From a virus, in IMG/VR virus record IMGVR_UViG_3300028198_000257, positions 1-48,459 of that record: a DNA stretch of 48,459 nucleotides; one strand, 5' to 3'. The notes below the pieces were generated by a model, which saw only the letters and a program-made list of their open reading frames with translations, did no database searches and was not told the DNA's origin. Each line of letters starts with the position of its first letter. Position 1 is the stretch's first letter. The position numbers and the translations under genes are program-made. Below are positions 23,525-32,028 of this stretch, piece after piece.

Positions 23525-25348
23525 ATGACGATGCGAAAGAACGATGTAAAGGTTCTTTCTGAAATTGAACACGTTCTGCATCGCCCAGGAATGTATGTCG
23601 GAGATACCACTATTGGTTCTCACGACAAATGGGTGATGCGGGACGGGTCAATTGTGAAAGAATCCGTTGAGATTGTACCAGCATTCTTGAAACTATTTGA
23701 TGAGATTGTATCGAATAGTATTGATGAAGGCTTCAGGACCAATTTCAAATTTGCAAACGAGATTAAAATCTATCTAGAAGATAACGGCAAGATTACCATA
23801 TCAGATAATGGTCGTGGTATTCCTGTTGTAGATGTTCCAGAGTTGGGGAAAACCCAAGCAGAATTGGCATTCACGAATCTACGTGCTGGAGCCAATTTTG
23901 AAGATGATGGTCACGTTTCAATCGGGACGCACGGACTAGGTTCAACTCTAGTTAATATCTTATCTAAGAAATTTATCGCTCACACAGACGATGGCAAAAA
24001 GCATTTCAGACTCCATTGTTCTAATAATTTGAGTGAGATAGATACAGAGATTACGAAGTCGAAAGGTCCAATTGGTACCAACGTATCATTTTTCCCAGAT
24101 TTTCAGAGACTCGGTATGAACAAAATTACTGAGGACCATAAAAATCTGATTGAAAAACGAGTACACGATTTGGCTGTATGCTTTCCTAAGATACGATTTA
24201 AATACAATGGTCGTGTTGTTCAAGCATCCACGTTTAAGCAATATCTAAAGAAAATAGGCGATAACTATGAAATTATTGAAACACCTAAATTCAAGGTGGC
24301 AGTTATTCCATCCGAGACTTACGAGCATATATCATTCATTAATGGTATTGACACTTTCGGAGGTGGAGTACATTGTGATATTGTCTCTGGTGATATTTCT
24401 TGGACACTGAAAGAGGCTATTAAAAAGAAACATCGCCTCACAGTACGTCCATCAGACATTAAAAATCACCTCACATTCGTGACTATCACGAATTCAGTGG
24501 GCGACCCAAAATTTGATTCTCAAACGAAGGAACGCCTCACCAACAATGCAAACGATATCAAACCAATCTTTGACGGGCTCCTTGATGAGAAATTCATTGC
24601 TAGAATTCTAAGGAATGATGAGATAATACAACCTATTATCGAAACGCTCCTTCTGAAAAAGCAGTTGGCAGAGGCACGAGCCTTACGAAAAGCCAACAAG
24701 GGTATGAAGAAGAAAAAGGTTGCTACCCATATCTCTGCATCTTCCAAGAATCCTGATGATAAGATTTTGTTTATCACAGAAGGCCAATCAGCAATATCCA
24801 ATCTAATCAATGTACGTAAAACAGACATCCACGGTGGATTCCCATTGCGTGGTAAAGTGCGTAATGTAAGAGAACTAAAACCCACCGAGGTTATGAAGAA
24901 CAAAGAATTATCTGAATTGATGTCCATTATAGGATTGGAACTGGGTGAGCCAGCAGTTGATTTGAACTATGGTCAAATAGGAATACTTGCAGATGCCGAC
25001 TATGATGGATTCTCTATCGCCGCTCTGCTGGTCAACTTCTTTTCTAACTGGAAAGAGTTGTTCGAGGATGGCCGAGTGCTACTGATTAAGTCTCCAATCG
25101 TTATCGCCAAGAAGGGGAAGGCAGTCAAGCGATACTATGACCTGAAAGATTTCGAGGAGGCAAGACTTGACACGGACTGGAAAATAGAGTATAATAAGGG
25201 GTTAGGTAGTTTATCAGTAGATGAATATGACTTGATGATAAACGACCCAGTGACGGAGGTCATTGACTACGACAGTGGAGCGGGTTCTTCACTCGAAACA
25301 GCGTTTGGGAAAAACTCAATCCCACGTAAACAATGGTTAATGCAATGA
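23525..25348 (+). CDS. 39: DNA topoisomerase II large subunit (gp39/gp60 fused form)
   Basis: ATPase and TOPRIM subunit of the phage type II topoisomerase. The GHKL ATPase motifs are E-I-V-S-N-S-I-D-E-G, I-S-D-N-G-R-G-I-P-V and G-T-H-G-L-G-S-T. The TOPRIM domain has I-T-E-G-Q-S-A (usual form E-G-D-S-A) and L-A-D-A-D-Y-D-G. T4 splits this protein into gp39 and gp60; here it is one uninterrupted 607-residue gene. A perfect sigma70 promoter is embedded at 25167-25195 inside the 3' end. The stop overlaps the gp52 start (ATGA). The first ATG at 23525 is used, with a second at 23531. Confidence 0.95.
   Translation: MTMRKNDVKVLSEIEHVLHRPGMYVGDTTIGSHDKWVMRDGSIVKESVEIVPAFLKLFDEIVSNSIDEGFRTNFKFANEIKIYLEDNGKITISDNGRGIPVVDVPELGKTQAELAFTNLRAGANFEDDGHVSIGTHGLGSTLVNILSKKFIAHTDDGKKHFRLHCSNNLSEIDTEITKSKGPIGTNVSFFPDFQRLGMNKITEDHKNLIEKRVHDLAVCFPKIRFKYNGRVVQASTFKQYLKKIGDNYEIIETPKFKVAVIPSETYEHISFINGIDTFGGGVHCDIVSGDISWTLKEAIKKKHRLTVRPSDIKNHLTFVTITNSVGDPKFDSQTKERLTNNANDIKPIFDGLLDEKFIARILRNDEIIQPIIETLLLKKQLAEARALRKANKGMKKKKVATHISASSKNPDDKILFITEGQSAISNLINVRKTDIHGGFPLRGKVRNVRELKPTEVMKNKELSELMSIIGLELGEPAVDLNYGQIGILADADYDGFSIAALLVNFFSNWKELFEDGRVLLIKSPIVIAKKGKAVKRYYDLKDFEEARLDTDWKIEYNKGLGSLSVDEYDLMINDPVTEVIDYDSGAGSSLETAFGKNSIPRKQWLMQ
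25167..25195 (+). promoter_or_regulatory. Sigma70 promoter inside the topoisomerase large-subunit gene
   Basis: Perfect TTGACA (25167-25172), 17-bp spacer, perfect TATAAT (25190-25195) within coding sequence, about 150 bases upstream of gp52. It would allow separate expression of the medium subunit. Confidence 0.75.
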
Positions 25349-26634
25349 ATGTAACTGAACTGATAGACGGACAATATAAAGATTATAGTAAGTACGTTCT
25401 GTATTCACGGGCAATTCCTCATATGATTGATGGTCTCAAGCCATCACAGAGGAAGATTCTGTATACAGCATTGAAAACGGCCAAATCGAATCGTATCAAG
25501 ACCGCCTCATTAAGTGGTAACACAATCTCAAGTGCTAATTATCATCACGGTGATGCCTCTCTGAATGAAGCAATCACGAAAATGGTCCAGTCTCACTCGA
25601 ATAATATACCATTATTGAGGGGTGAGGGGAGTTTCGGGTCGAGACTGGTACCAGATGCCGCGGCACCACGATACACGTATGTCCAAATGAGTGATAATTT
25701 TGAGACATATTTTGCTGATACAATGGTGGCTGATAAGAGCATCGACCCGGAAGACCCAGAACCAGCATTCTATCTGCCTATCATTCCGTGGGTGCTAGTG
25801 AATGGAATCAAAGGAATCGCTGTCGGATTTGCTACAGAGATACAGCCTCGCAATCCGAAAGAGGTTGCGAAGTTATGTCAAGCATATTTGAGAGGCAAGA
25901 ATATTGATAAGGAGAAACTCCTTCCATACTTCCCAGACTTTTCTGGAAAGGTTTATGAAGAACTAGATTCTGTTTATTGTGAGGGCAACTTCACACTAAC
26001 GGGGCAAACTAAGTTAGAGATTACAGAGGTTCCAGTTGGATTCAATAGAGAAACCTATGTTCAAATCCTCGATAAACTAGAGGACACTGGAAAGATTGTA
26101 TCGTATACAGATAAATGTGATAAAACGGGATTCAATTTCGATGTGACACTCAAGCGTGGTAAGAAAATGAAAGACCACCAGATTGTCACCCTATTCAAAC
26201 TAAAGAAAAAGATTAACGAGAATATTACGGTCATCGACCACGAAGGAAAGTTGAAAGTATATGACTCACCTATTGGAATCATCAAAGACTTCTGCGACTA
26301 TCGAATCGGCAAATACGAAGAAAGATACGAATATCTCATCGAAGAAGGCACCTCCAGGCTTGGAACGATTCAAGCAAAGGTACGGTTCATCGAAATGGTT
26401 ATCTTCGGAAAACTCGAATTCAAAAACAAGAATCGAGAAACCATCAAAAAAGAGTTGACAAAGACCTTTAAACCTGATATAATAGATATATTAATCAAAA
26501 TGCCAATTTATTCCCTCTGCCAGGATGAGATGTCTAAACTGATAGATGAGGGCACGGCATTAAATAAGCAGATTGAAGAGTGGAGAATTATCGATACGAC
26601 CAAACAATTTATTAACGAACTGAAGGTAGTCTAA
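25345..26634 (+). CDS. 52: DNA topoisomerase II medium subunit gp52
   Basis: DNA cleavage-religation subunit (GyrA/ParC-like N-terminal half). G-L-K-P-S-Q-R-K-I-L-Y at residues 30-40 and N-Y-H-H-G-D at 65-70 are conserved, and the catalytic tyrosine is Tyr110 in A-A-P-R-Y-T-Y. At 429 residues it matches T4 gp52 (about 440); the GyrA C-terminal DNA-wrapping domain is absent, as expected for a T4-like enzyme. The ATG at 25345 overlaps the upstream TGA; an in-frame ATG at 25333 is less likely. A second embedded promoter lies at 26455. Confidence 0.95.
   Translation: MNVTELIDGQYKDYSKYVLYSRAIPHMIDGLKPSQRKILYTALKTAKSNRIKTASLSGNTISSANYHHGDASLNEAITKMVQSHSNNIPLLRGEGSFGSRLVPDAAAPRYTYVQMSDNFETYFADTMVADKSIDPEDPEPAFYLPIIPWVLVNGIKGIAVGFATEIQPRNPKEVAKLCQAYLRGKNIDKEKLLPYFPDFSGKVYEELDSVYCEGNFTLTGQTKLEITEVPVGFNRETYVQILDKLEDTGKIVSYTDKCDKTGFNFDVTLKRGKKMKDHQIVTLFKLKKKINENITVIDHEGKLKVYDSPIGIIKDFCDYRIGKYEERYEYLIEEGTSRLGTIQAKVRFIEMVIFGKLEFKNKNRETIKKELTKTFKPDIIDILIKMPIYSLCQDEMSKLIDEGTALNKQIEEWRIIDTTKQFINELKVV
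26455..26483 (+). promoter_or_regulatory. Sigma70 promoter inside gp52
   Basis: Perfect TTGACA (26455-26460), 17-bp spacer, perfect TATAAT (26478-26483), about 150 bases upstream of the gene at 26636. Likely promoter of the 26636-28186 group including RNase H. Confidence 0.75.
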
Positions 26635-26635
26635 A

Positions 26636-26833
26636 ATGGAATTCGTGAATGAGATTAATGAGAAAGAGAATCCGCCAGAGAAAAAGGTAGAGAATTCTTT
26701 AGAGATTGGTCACATAAAATATAAGAATGATGGGCATATGTTTGAAATCAAAGATGTTAAAGTCAAAGATTTTGATTCTTTACGTGACTTCATATATGAA
26801 TTAATGGATGAGTGGGAGAGGACACAAAAATGA
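26636..26833 (+). CDS. Small acidic hypothetical protein, 65 aa
   Basis: Starts one base after the gp52 stop and ends in an ATGA overlap with RNase H. Charged, with a short beta hairpin-like centre (I-G-H-I-K-Y, H-M-F-E-I-K) and a helical C-terminus. Function unknown. Confidence 0.65.
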   Translation: MEFVNEINEKENPPEKKVENSLEIGHIKYKNDGHMFEIKDVKVKDFDSLRDFIYELMDEWERTQK

Positions 26834-27675
26834 TACTAGTAGACTTTAATCAAGTAATGATTGGGTCCTTGATGATGAACGCCAAGACACAGGCAGACGT
26901 ATCAGAGGACTTGTTAAGACATATGATATTGAATACACTTCGGAATTATAGGAAGCAATTCAATAAGACTTATGGTGAATTAGTAATATGCAACGACAGT
27001 AGACACTACTGGCGAAAGGACGTATTTCCTCTATACAAAGCAGGTCGTAAAGCGGGACGAGAGAAGTCTCCTTTTGATTGGGAAGTTATCTTTAAAATCT
27101 TTGATACACTACGGTCAGACCTACAAGAGTTCTTTCCCTACAAATACATTGAAGTTATGGGTGCTGAGGCAGATGATGTCATTGGTGTGATATGTAAGTA
27201 CCATCACGCCGAAGAGAAAATTCTTATTCTCTCATCCGATAAAGACTTTATTCAGTTACACAAATACAAAGGAGTTCAGCAATATTCTCCTATGCAAAAG
27301 AAGTTTGTGAGGCACCCATCTCCGATAGCATATCTTAAAGAACATACTATACGTGGTGATAGGGGTGATGGAATACCAAACTTCTTATCGCAAGATGATT
27401 GTCTTGTAGAGGGAGTTCGACAAACTCCAGTTGCGAAGAAAAAACTCGAAGTGTGGCTTACACAAAAACCCGAAGAAATTTGTACAACAGATGAAATGAT
27501 GTTGAGATGGCAGAGAAATGATAAACTGGTCAACCTCGAGAAAATTCCACAATTACTGATAGATGATATACTACGAGCGTTCAGTAAAGAACCGAAAGGC
27601 TCTAGGAAAAAGTTGTATGACTATTTCATTATGAATAGGCTATCAAGATTAACCGATGTTATTACAGATTTCTAA
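26830..27675 (+). CDS. rnh: RNase H (FEN/5'-3' exonuclease family)
   Basis: Removes RNA primers from Okazaki fragments. The N-terminal M-I-L-V-D-F-N-Q and the I-C-N-D-S-R-H-Y-W-R-K-D block match T4 RNase H. V-M-G-A-E-A-D-D-V-I and L-I-L-S-S-D-K-D-F give the metal-binding acids, and R-G-D-R-G-D-G-I-P-N-F is the helix-hairpin-helix acidic motif. Length 281 against about 305 in T4. The ATG at 26830 overlaps the upstream TGA; the in-frame start at 26812 lies inside the previous gene. Confidence 0.95.
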   Translation: MILVDFNQVMIGSLMMNAKTQADVSEDLLRHMILNTLRNYRKQFNKTYGELVICNDSRHYWRKDVFPLYKAGRKAGREKSPFDWEVIFKIFDTLRSDLQEFFPYKYIEVMGAEADDVIGVICKYHHAEEKILILSSDKDFIQLHKYKGVQQYSPMQKKFVRHPSPIAYLKEHTIRGDRGDGIPNFLSQDDCLVEGVRQTPVAKKKLEVWLTQKPEEICTTDEMMLRWQRNDKLVNLEKIPQLLIDDILRAFSKEPKGSRKKLYDYFIMNRLSRLTDVITDF

Positions 27676-27689
27676 TGGAAGGTGAATCT

Positions 27690-27947
27690 ATGAAAGTCGA
27701 TATAGGGTATGATGCAAGTGATAAGATTCTAGTAGAAGCATTAAAAGAACAATATAGTGATATTAGTAGGATGTTAGAACAACGAGGTGTTGGTACATCA
27801 AAAGATAATTATGGTATGTTCCATCACAATAAGAAAAAAGATATTGTTGCAATGAAAAAACTACTGAAATCATTTGAAGAGGTTTTAAGATACAATATGC
27901 TGGAAGAAGATTTAGATTTGTTTTTGAGCAAACTGGGAGGAAAATAA
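27690..27947 (+). CDS. Small hypothetical protein, 85 aa
   Basis: The ATG at 27690 is preceded by AAGGTG; a start at 27675 overlapping the RNase H stop would add five residues. Helical, charged, no recognised motif. Its stop overlaps the glutaredoxin start. Function unknown. Confidence 0.65.
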   Translation: MKVDIGYDASDKILVEALKEQYSDISRMLEQRGVGTSKDNYGMFHHNKKKDIVAMKKLLKSFEEVLRYNMLEEDLDLFLSKLGGK

Positions 27948-28186
27948 TGATGGAATACGAGAAGTTTGTCGTATACGGCAAGCCTGGATGCCACTTTTGT
28001 AGAGAAGCGAAGAAACTCTTGGAAAGTAAGGGTTTAGACTATGAATACAAAGAGATAGGAGTTCAAATATCTCTTGGAGAGTTTTTCCACGAAATAGGTG
28101 AGGAAGTTCGTACTGTACCGCAAATAATGGTTGACAAACACCTCATAGGAGACTATAATAGTCTAGTAAGATACTTAAAGACATAA
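27947..28186 (+). CDS. Glutaredoxin
   Basis: Small thiol-disulfide oxidoreductase that could reduce the phage ribonucleotide reductase (40392-43913). Redox motif C15-H-F-C18 follows G-K-P-G, cis-proline loop T-V-P-Q-I and C-terminal G-D-Y-N-S-L complete the glutaredoxin fold in 79 residues. The CHFC dipeptide differs from the commoner CPYC. A perfect promoter is embedded in its 3' end. A second ATG at 27950 may be used. Confidence 0.9.
   Translation: MMEYEKFVVYGKPGCHFCREAKKLLESKGLDYEYKEIGVQISLGEFFHEIGEEVRTVPQIMVDKHLIGDYNSLVRYLKT
28131..28159 (+). promoter_or_regulatory. Sigma70 promoter inside the glutaredoxin gene, for DNA ligase
   Basis: Perfect TTGACA (28131-28136), 17-bp spacer, perfect TATAAT (28154-28159). 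The hexamers overlap codons of the conserved V-D-K-H and G-D-Y-N blocks. The DNA ligase ATG is 43 bases downstream, with GGAG in between. Confidence 0.75.
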
Positions 28187-28202
28187 TATTGGAGATGTAT
28201 AT

Positions 28203-29624
28203 ATGATGCCAGCAACTAAAGAAGATATGGTCAAATTAAGAGATGGTGTGCCATTTGACTCATATGGCGAGAAAGTAATACCAGAGCAAGTTCACGAGAT
28301 TTTAACGAGACTTGAAAGTGATAATTCACGATTGTTTAAAGAGACTGTCCTCACGATTAATGAGGAACATAAGCAACTGAAACGAGTTCTGAAGGCCGCA
28401 TTAGACCCTTATACCCAGTATTATCAGAGAAAGATTCCTGAATTCGAGAGGTCTTGTGAAATGACTACCAAGACGCTTGATTGGGCATTAGACCAGTTAG
28501 TACCATTGACTAAACGAGAGTACACTGGTAATGCGGCCATAGAGCATCTCCAGAAGATTCTAGTATCATTAACAGATGAAAACGCTGAGGTGATAAAGCG
28601 TGTGATAACGAAGGATTTGAAGTGTGGTGTGAGCATCAAAACGGTGAACAAGGTATTTGGTAAGGATTTCATCGAAACCTATCCTTGTATGTTAGCGAGT
28701 GCTTTCAACCAAAAAAGTTTCGAGGCCATCAAATATCCCGCTCTCCTTCAGACGAAAATGGATGGTATGAGAGCAAATATTATCATCGATAAAGAGGGTA
28801 ATGTAGATGTACGTTCTCGAAATGGCAAGCAGATTATGTTAGATGGACATTTTGATAACTTTGTGAAAACAGTATTCTACAAGTCTGCAACATTGGACAA
28901 CTTAAATCATTTTCACGGTGCTGTCCTTGACGGTGAACTACTGGTCCTGGATGAGAAGGAAGAGAAAGTTCTTGACAGAAAAACTGGTAATGGAATCCTA
29001 AATAAAGCAGTAAAGGGTACTATAACACCAGAGGAAACTAAACGAGTTAGATTAATGTGTTGGGATATGATTCCGTTAGAACATTTCAAAAAAGGATTCT
29101 CTGCAATACCCTACTTTGACCGATTAGATGTATTACAAGAACGTATGGATGCAGTGTATAATGTACAAGAAAAACAACTGATAATGGTTCTTAAAACTGC
29201 AATGGTAGCCTCTTATGAGGATGCCGAAGTGATATTCAATGAAGCATTAGCAGATGGCGAAGAGGGAGTTATCGTAAAGAATGGTGATTCTCCTTGGGAA
29301 AATAAGCGTTCTAAATATCAAGTGAAGATGAAAGCAGAATTAGAGGCAGACCTCTTAGTGGAAGCAGTAAATTATGGCACTGGTAAATACGAGCATCTGG
29401 TAGGTTCCCTATCGTGTGTATCGAAAGATGGAAGCCTCACAGTGAATGTTGGCTCTGGACTTACAGACGAAGATAGAAAGAAACCGTTTAAAGATTACGT
29501 TGGCAAGATAGTTTCAGTTAAGTACAATGAAAAAATTAAAGATAAGAACTCCGACAGTTGGTCGTTGTTTTTACCAATCTTTCAAGAACTAAGGTTGGAT
29601 AAATCGGAAGCAGATAACATATGA
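28203..29624 (+). CDS. 30: ATP-dependent DNA ligase gp30
   Basis: Seals nicks between Okazaki fragments. Motif I with the adenylated lysine is K-M-D-G-M-R, followed by V-R-S-R-N-G (motif Ia-like), D-G-E-L-L-V (III), E-E-G-V-I-V-K-N (IV) and K-Y-Q-V-K-M-K (V). 473 residues, close to T4 ligase (487), with the usual N-terminal DNA-binding helical region and a C-terminal OB-fold part. Two ATGs in tandem at 28203 and 28206. It has its own promoter inside the glutaredoxin gene. The stop overlaps the next small gene by 4 bases. Confidence 0.95.
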   Translation: MMPATKEDMVKLRDGVPFDSYGEKVIPEQVHEILTRLESDNSRLFKETVLTINEEHKQLKRVLKAALDPYTQYYQRKIPEFERSCEMTTKTLDWALDQLVPLTKREYTGNAAIEHLQKILVSLTDENAEVIKRVITKDLKCGVSIKTVNKVFGKDFIETYPCMLASAFNQKSFEAIKYPALLQTKMDGMRANIIIDKEGNVDVRSRNGKQIMLDGHFDNFVKTVFYKSATLDNLNHFHGAVLDGELLVLDEKEEKVLDRKTGNGILNKAVKGTITPEETKRVRLMCWDMIPLEHFKKGFSAIPYFDRLDVLQERMDAVYNVQEKQLIMVLKTAMVASYEDAEVIFNEALADGEEGVIVKNGDSPWENKRSKYQVKMKAELEADLLVEAVNYGTGKYEHLVGSLSCVSKDGSLTVNVGSGLTDEDRKKPFKDYVGKIVSVKYNEKIKDKNSDSWSLFLPIFQELRLDKSEADNI

Positions 29625-29800
29625 TACCTCCAAGAATTCTTAAAGAATTACAGGCTCCAAGTGACCCTCATAATAGACAATACAAATTAATGGTAAGAGA
29701 TGTCGGTGAATATGAGGAAGATTCATTATTGAAATTGTGGTTTACAATATTTAAACATCGTCTAAATCACCTAATTAAGGGTGAGGGTTGGCGAGATTAA
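29621..29800 (+). CDS. Small hypothetical protein, 59 aa
   Basis: ATGA overlap with the ligase stop. An amphipathic C-terminal helix (L-L-K-L-W-F-T-I-F-K-H-R-L) is the only notable feature. Sits between the ligase and ribosomal protein S21 genes. Function unknown. Confidence 0.55.
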   Translation: MIPPRILKELQAPSDPHNRQYKLMVRDVGEYEEDSLLKLWFTIFKHRLNHLIKGEGWRD

Positions 29801-29812
29801 GGAAGGATGTAG

Positions 29813-30013
29813 ATGGAAGTAGTTGTTCGTCACGGTAACGTGACAAAGGCTTTTAGAGTTCTAAAGAAAAAACTTCAAAAGGATGGATTATTTAGAGAAC
29901 TCCGCTTACGTAAATTTTATGAGAAGCCTTCAGAGAAGCGGGCAAGAAAGAAAAAGGAAGGCATTAGACGGGTTGCAAAAGAGCAACGACTTAAACTTAA
30001 ACGAGAGGAATGA
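29813..30013 (+). CDS. rpsU: Ribosomal protein bS21 homologue
   Basis: Small basic protein of the 30S platform near the anti-Shine-Dalgarno end of 16S rRNA. It keeps the S21 signature V-x-x-G-N-V-x-x-A-x-R-x-L-K-K-K-L and F-x-E-L-R-L-R-x-F-x-E-K-P-S-E-K-R-A-R. The E-K-P-S-E-K-R-A-R wording is the one usual in alphaproteobacterial S21. 66 residues, full length. GGAAGG precedes the ATG. Phage S21 copies are known in marine viruses; replacing host S21 could bias initiation toward phage mRNAs. That role is inferred. Confidence 0.93.
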   Translation: MEVVVRHGNVTKAFRVLKKKLQKDGLFRELRLRKFYEKPSEKRARKKKEGIRRVAKEQRLKLKREE

Positions 30014-30016
30014 CCT

Positions 30017-30256
30017 ATGCAGATAACTGCGAACCGAGACATTTATAATGTCAAAAACGTAGCAACGAGAAAAGTTGTGGCTGTTGATTTTGATAACAAG
30101 ATGGACGCTAAAGATAAGCGTAATGAGTTATCAGCAAAGATTTGGGACAAGTGGAAGAAGAAGAAAAAGGACAATCCTGACCTTGCTAAACCCTTCCCTT
30201 ATATTGTAGTTAAAGGGAAAGAGCATCCAAAATATCGAGTAGATGTTACTGTCTAA
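30017..30256 (+). CDS. Small basic hypothetical protein, 79 aa
   Basis: Starts 3 bases after bS21. Lys-rich with a central W-D-K-W-K-K-K-K-K helix and beta strands at both ends. May bind nucleic acid. The TAA shares a base with the next ATG. No family recognised. Confidence 0.65.
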   Translation: MQITANRDIYNVKNVATRKVVAVDFDNKMDAKDKRNELSAKIWDKWKKKKKDNPDLAKPFPYIVVKGKEHPKYRVDVTV

Positions 30257-30552
30257 TGGCTAAACAGAAGAAAGGCCTAAATCCTTGGACTCTAAAGACG
30301 TATGATGTTAAACATTGTCCGACTTGCAAAGAAGAGGCTGCCGATTGGTCGGCAGTAGGCAAATCAGTAATGAATATAAGTAGTGATGAAGCAAAACAAC
30401 TCTCGGAAGAGCGTTTGGCAATTTGTAAGAAATGTCCTCATTCACGGGACTTGTTCTCACGAGGTTGGATTAATTACTGTGATATTTGCGGATGTATGCT
30501 CAAAGCCAAAACGAGATTAGCATCAAGCAAATGTCCTGACGGAAGGTGGTAA
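30256..30552 (+). CDS. Zinc-ribbon protein, 98 aa
   Basis: Contains C-P-T-C near the N-terminus and a C-terminal C-K-K-C-P-H-S-R, then Y-C-D-I-C-G-C-M-L-K-A-K-T-R, then C-P-D-G-R-W. The last block is a conserved small zinc-ribbon domain in many phages. Role unknown; sits directly before purM. Confidence 0.8.
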   Translation: MAKQKKGLNPWTLKTYDVKHCPTCKEEAADWSAVGKSVMNISSDEAKQLSEERLAICKKCPHSRDLFSRGWINYCDICGCMLKAKTRLASSKCPDGRW

Positions 30553-31569
30553 ATGGATTATGAATCAGTAGGAGTTAATCTCCACGAACAAGACTTGTTT
30601 AACGTAAAATTGGCTATGAGAATGCCCTGGCTGGGAGGACACTCTGGAGCATTTGATGTTGGTTCAGACTACCTTGTATCAGGTTGTGATGGAATAGGAA
30701 CAAAGATTAAGTTATATCAAGATAATTCAGATGTTGAGGGAGTAAGCATCAAGAACCTAGGGCAAGACCTAGTAGCAATGGTGTTTAATGATATAGTTTG
30801 TAGCGGAGCAACGCCTCTGTTTATGAATGATTATCTAGCAGTACCTAAGATTGATGATATATATCTAGAATTGATAGACGGCATTCGTGATGCACTAAAA
30901 GGATTAGAAGGGAGTCCACCATTAATCAGTGGTGAGACTGCTATACATCCTGACATAAAAACTTTCGATATTGCAGGGTTTGGTGTCGGTGCTTGTCCCA
31001 AAGCGAACTATATAGATGGAAAAGAGATTGTTGCTGGAAATGTAATGCTTGGCTTAAGGTCTAGTGGGTTTCACGCTAATGGATATACGTTGATTAGAAA
31101 AGTTTGGCAAGACAGACGTTATCTGTATACTGACTCACACCCAGATATGCTCAAGCGATTATTAACGCCAACACGAATCTATGTTAATACAGTGTTGTCC
31201 ATATTACGAGAATTCGCACCGTATGTTAAAGGTATTTGTCATATCACTGGTGGTGGCCGTGATAATCTTCTTAGGCTTTTAGGAGAAGATTTAAATTTAC
31301 GCCCGAACTGGAACAATAATTGGACTAAACCAGAAGAGTTTAAGTTCATTCAAGAGAAGGGTGAGATATCGGACGAAGAAATGGTCCGAGTCTTTAATGA
31401 TGGAATCGGGATGATAATGGTGGTCGACCCCGAAAAAGTTGCTGATATCGTTAATAGACTAGAGAAACTTGGAGAGGATGTTATTGTTTGTGGAACTATT
31501 ATGAAACGACTAAAGCAAACCAGAAATGAGACCACGGGCCGAATAGACTCGGAGGAGGTATTGTCTTGA
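30553..31569 (+). CDS. purM: Phosphoribosylformylglycinamidine cyclo-ligase (AIR synthetase) PurM
   Basis: Purine biosynthesis step that closes the imidazole ring of AIR using ATP. Conserved blocks are G-C-D-G-I-G-T-K, D-L-V-A-M-V-F-N-D-I with G-A-T-P-L-F, I-S-G-E-T-A, R-S-S-G-F-H-A-N-G-Y, H-I-T-G-G-G-R-D-N and a late F-N-D-G-I-G-M. 338 residues, close to bacterial PurM (about 345). purM is a known auxiliary metabolic gene of T4-like cyanophages. It starts directly after the previous stop and its TGA overlaps the TTG start of the HAD gene. Confidence 0.95.
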   Translation: MDYESVGVNLHEQDLFNVKLAMRMPWLGGHSGAFDVGSDYLVSGCDGIGTKIKLYQDNSDVEGVSIKNLGQDLVAMVFNDIVCSGATPLFMNDYLAVPKIDDIYLELIDGIRDALKGLEGSPPLISGETAIHPDIKTFDIAGFGVGACPKANYIDGKEIVAGNVMLGLRSSGFHANGYTLIRKVWQDRRYLYTDSHPDMLKRLLTPTRIYVNTVLSILREFAPYVKGICHITGGGRDNLLRLLGEDLNLRPNWNNNWTKPEEFKFIQEKGEISDEEMVRVFNDGIGMIMVVDPEKVADIVNRLEKLGEDVIVCGTIMKRLKQTRNETTGRIDSEEVLS

Positions 31570-31937
31570 GCAAGAAGCAGTTGATTTTCGTGGATATCGA
31601 TGGTACGATATGCACACAATCTGATGACCACGCCTATCTCGAAGCAAAACCATATCCAGATAGAATCAAAGAGATAAACAAATTATATGATGAGGGACAC
31701 ATCATCACATACTGGACAGGTCGAGGTGGTTCGTCAGGAATGGATTGGAGAAGCAATACATTAATGCAACTCGAAGATTGGGGTGCTAAATTTCACGATT
31801 TGATTGTGGGAGAAAAGCCTCATTTTGATTTGTATATTTGTGACAAGAGTGTTAATTCTGAAGCATATTTTAAACAGAAAAAATATCACGTTACTCACAC
31901 ATCGTTTGATGAAAAAGATTACGGATTTCATTTATAA
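31566..31937 (+). CDS. HAD-family phosphatase, 123 aa
   Basis: The N-terminal nucleophile motif is V-D-I-D-G-T-I (DxDGT), followed by Y-W-T-G-R-G (motif II region) and D-L-Y-I-C-D-K-S-V-N (acidic motif). Small cap-less HAD similar to those acting on sugar phosphates or nucleotides; substrate not known. The start is TTG at 31566: a strong GGAGGAGG ends 7 bases upstream and no ATG lies near. Overlaps the purM stop by 4 bases. Confidence 0.88.
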   Translation: MSKKQLIFVDIDGTICTQSDDHAYLEAKPYPDRIKEINKLYDEGHIITYWTGRGGSSGMDWRSNTLMQLEDWGAKFHDLIVGEKPHFDLYICDKSVNSEAYFKQKKYHVTHTSFDEKDYGFHL

Positions 31938-31943
31938 TGGAAA

Positions 31944-31965
31944 TGAACCCCCCATAGGGGGTTCA
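31944..31965 (+). terminator. Hairpin after the HAD gene, possible terminator
   Basis: Nine-base stem TGAACCCCC/GGGGGTTCA with a 4-base loop, directly after the HAD stop. There is no T-run behind it, so it may instead protect the 3' end of the mRNA. Confidence 0.55.
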
Positions 31966-32004
31966 TAACCCACCGAATATAAGTACCCGCCTAGAAAAAA
32001 ATAG

Positions 32005-32012
32005 TATAAATA
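32005..32012 (+). promoter_or_regulatory. T4-type late promoter
   Basis: Exact TATAAATA 16 bases before the small gene at 32029; likely also transcribes the porin gene at 32249. Confidence 0.7.
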
Positions 32013-32028
32013 AAATAGCAGGAATAAT

